DNA from: Alphaproteobacteria bacterium
GTDB taxonomy: Bacteria; Pseudomonadota; Alphaproteobacteria; Puniceispirillales; Puniceispirillaceae
NCBI GenBank assembly: GCA_011526395.1
Contig: WTHW01000095.1
Coordinates: 1-5,760 of the forward strand
Direction: 5' to 3'
Length of the DNA: 5,760 nt
In this document: positions 5,189-5,760 of the stretch, in pieces
Numbering within the stretch: position 1 is the first letter of the stretch
Layout of the letters: the number at the start of each line of letters is the position of its first letter
Program-made: the position numbers and the translations under genes
The notes under the pieces: generated by a model
The model's database searches: none
What the model saw: the letters and a program-made list of their open reading frames with translations, nothing else
Told to the model about the DNA's origin: nothing

Positions 5189-5760
5189 TTAATTTTGTGC
5201 GCTGCACAAATTATCATAATAATCATTATCGATCAGGCGCGTATTACCAAGCCAGATAGCTGCCATCAGACGGCTTTGACTTCTGACATCTGCCACCTCT
5301 TCAAGCGTTTGCGGGTCACACCACACAAAATAATCACAATTATCAAAGCCATGCGCCTGAAGCGCGCTTACTGCCGTTTGACATGACTGTGCCGGCGCCA
5401 TGCCATTTTTTACATTTTGCGCAGCCTTTTTCATTTCAGCATAAAGCTGTGTTGCGACTTGGCGCTCAGCCTTATCAAGATAGCTGTTGCGAGATGACAA
5501 TGCTAGACCATCATCAGCGCGGCTTGTTGAGACGGGAGTGATCTTTATCGGTAAATCAAAATCGCGCACCATTTGCTTGATAACAGCGAGCTGCTGAAAA
5601 TCTTTCTCGCCAAAATAAGCGGCATTTGCAGGGACTATTTGAAATAGCCTGAAGACCACTGTGGCAACACCTGTGAAGAAATGAGGGCGATGCACCCCTT
5701 CAAGCATCAAGGCTGATCCTTGCGGTGTTATCATGGTGGTATGATTATCATTATATAAAG
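5189..5760 (-). CDS. panC: Pantothenate synthetase, C-terminal part (runs off the window)
   Basis: Cytoplasmic enzyme that joins pantoate and beta-alanine using ATP, the last step of vitamin B5 synthesis. About 190 C-terminal residues are present. The N-terminal part with the HIGH-type ATP motif lies beyond 5760. The frame stays open to the edge, so the internal ATG at 5734 is not the true start. Recognisable blocks in order are LEG, GVATVVFRLFQIV, AYFGEKDFQQL (ATP and pantoate site), the KMSKS-like DDGLALSSRNSYL, and the small C-terminal domain ending in DPQTLEEV and LGNTRLIDN. One oddity is that the normally conserved RPGHF reads RPHFF here (5675-5689). The gene points toward the small RNA, and no U-rich terminator for it is evident. 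Confidence 0.93.
   Translation of the reverse strand, partial: LYNDNHTTMITPQGSALMLEGVHRPHFFTGVATVVFRLFQIVPANAAYFGEKDFQQLAVIKQMVRDFDLPIKITPVSTSRADDGLALSSRNSYLDKAERQVATQLYAEMKKAAQNVKNGMAPAQSCQTAVSALQAHGFDNCDYFVWCDPQTLEEVADVRSQSRLMAAIWLGNTRLIDNDYYDNLCSAQN

Noticed and set aside
5183..5386. Plus-strand open frame of 67 codons at the panC 3' end
   Set aside because: It is antisense to the conserved C-terminal domain of PanC and has no ribosome binding site or recognisable product.

Overview
The window looks like ordinary chromosome from an alphaproteobacterium of moderate GC content. Several things point there. It has a short single-domain Coq7 ubiquinone hydroxylase and a DsbB with the alphaproteobacterial second loop. 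It has an HNH nuclease of the widespread two-CxxC type and a typical 3-hydroxyisobutyrate dehydrogenase. It also has a small RNA gene that resembles the alphaproteobacterial suhB/MmgR (alpha-r8) family. The base composition and protein sequences would suit a marine lineage such as SAR116, but that is an impression and no comparison was run. No phage, transposon, CRISPR or tRNA gene is visible.

Layout: positions 1-152 are non-coding. A plus-strand run then follows with gaps of 34, 0 and 19 bases, probably one transcription unit: mmsB (valine catabolism), a YqaA/DedA-type membrane protein, dsbB (periplasmic disulfide formation, electrons to ubiquinone) and coq7 (ubiquinone synthesis). Facing it tail to tail, with 3 bases between the stop codons, is an HNH endonuclease gene. 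Upstream of that, also on the minus strand, is a serine carboxylesterase. A divergent gap of 126 bases with a large imperfect inverted repeat leads to gluQRS on the plus strand (glutamylation of queuosine in tRNA-Asp). After it comes a compact small-RNA unit with promoter, two stem-loops around UUUCCUCCCU, and a strong intrinsic terminator. Another nested inverted repeat follows, and then the 3' two thirds of panC (pantothenate synthetase) on the minus strand, running off the right edge.

How the genes relate: dsbB and coq7 are linked through ubiquinone, since DsbB passes electrons from DsbA to the quinone whose ring Coq7 hydroxylates. The other genes are separate housekeeping functions. The items most worth a second look are non-coding: the candidate small RNA and three nested or interrupted inverted repeats in the gaps beside the HNH, gluQRS and panC genes. 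GluQRS lacks most of the usual zinc ligands, and PanC carries an altered RPGHF motif. I did not find a clearly new multi-gene system.
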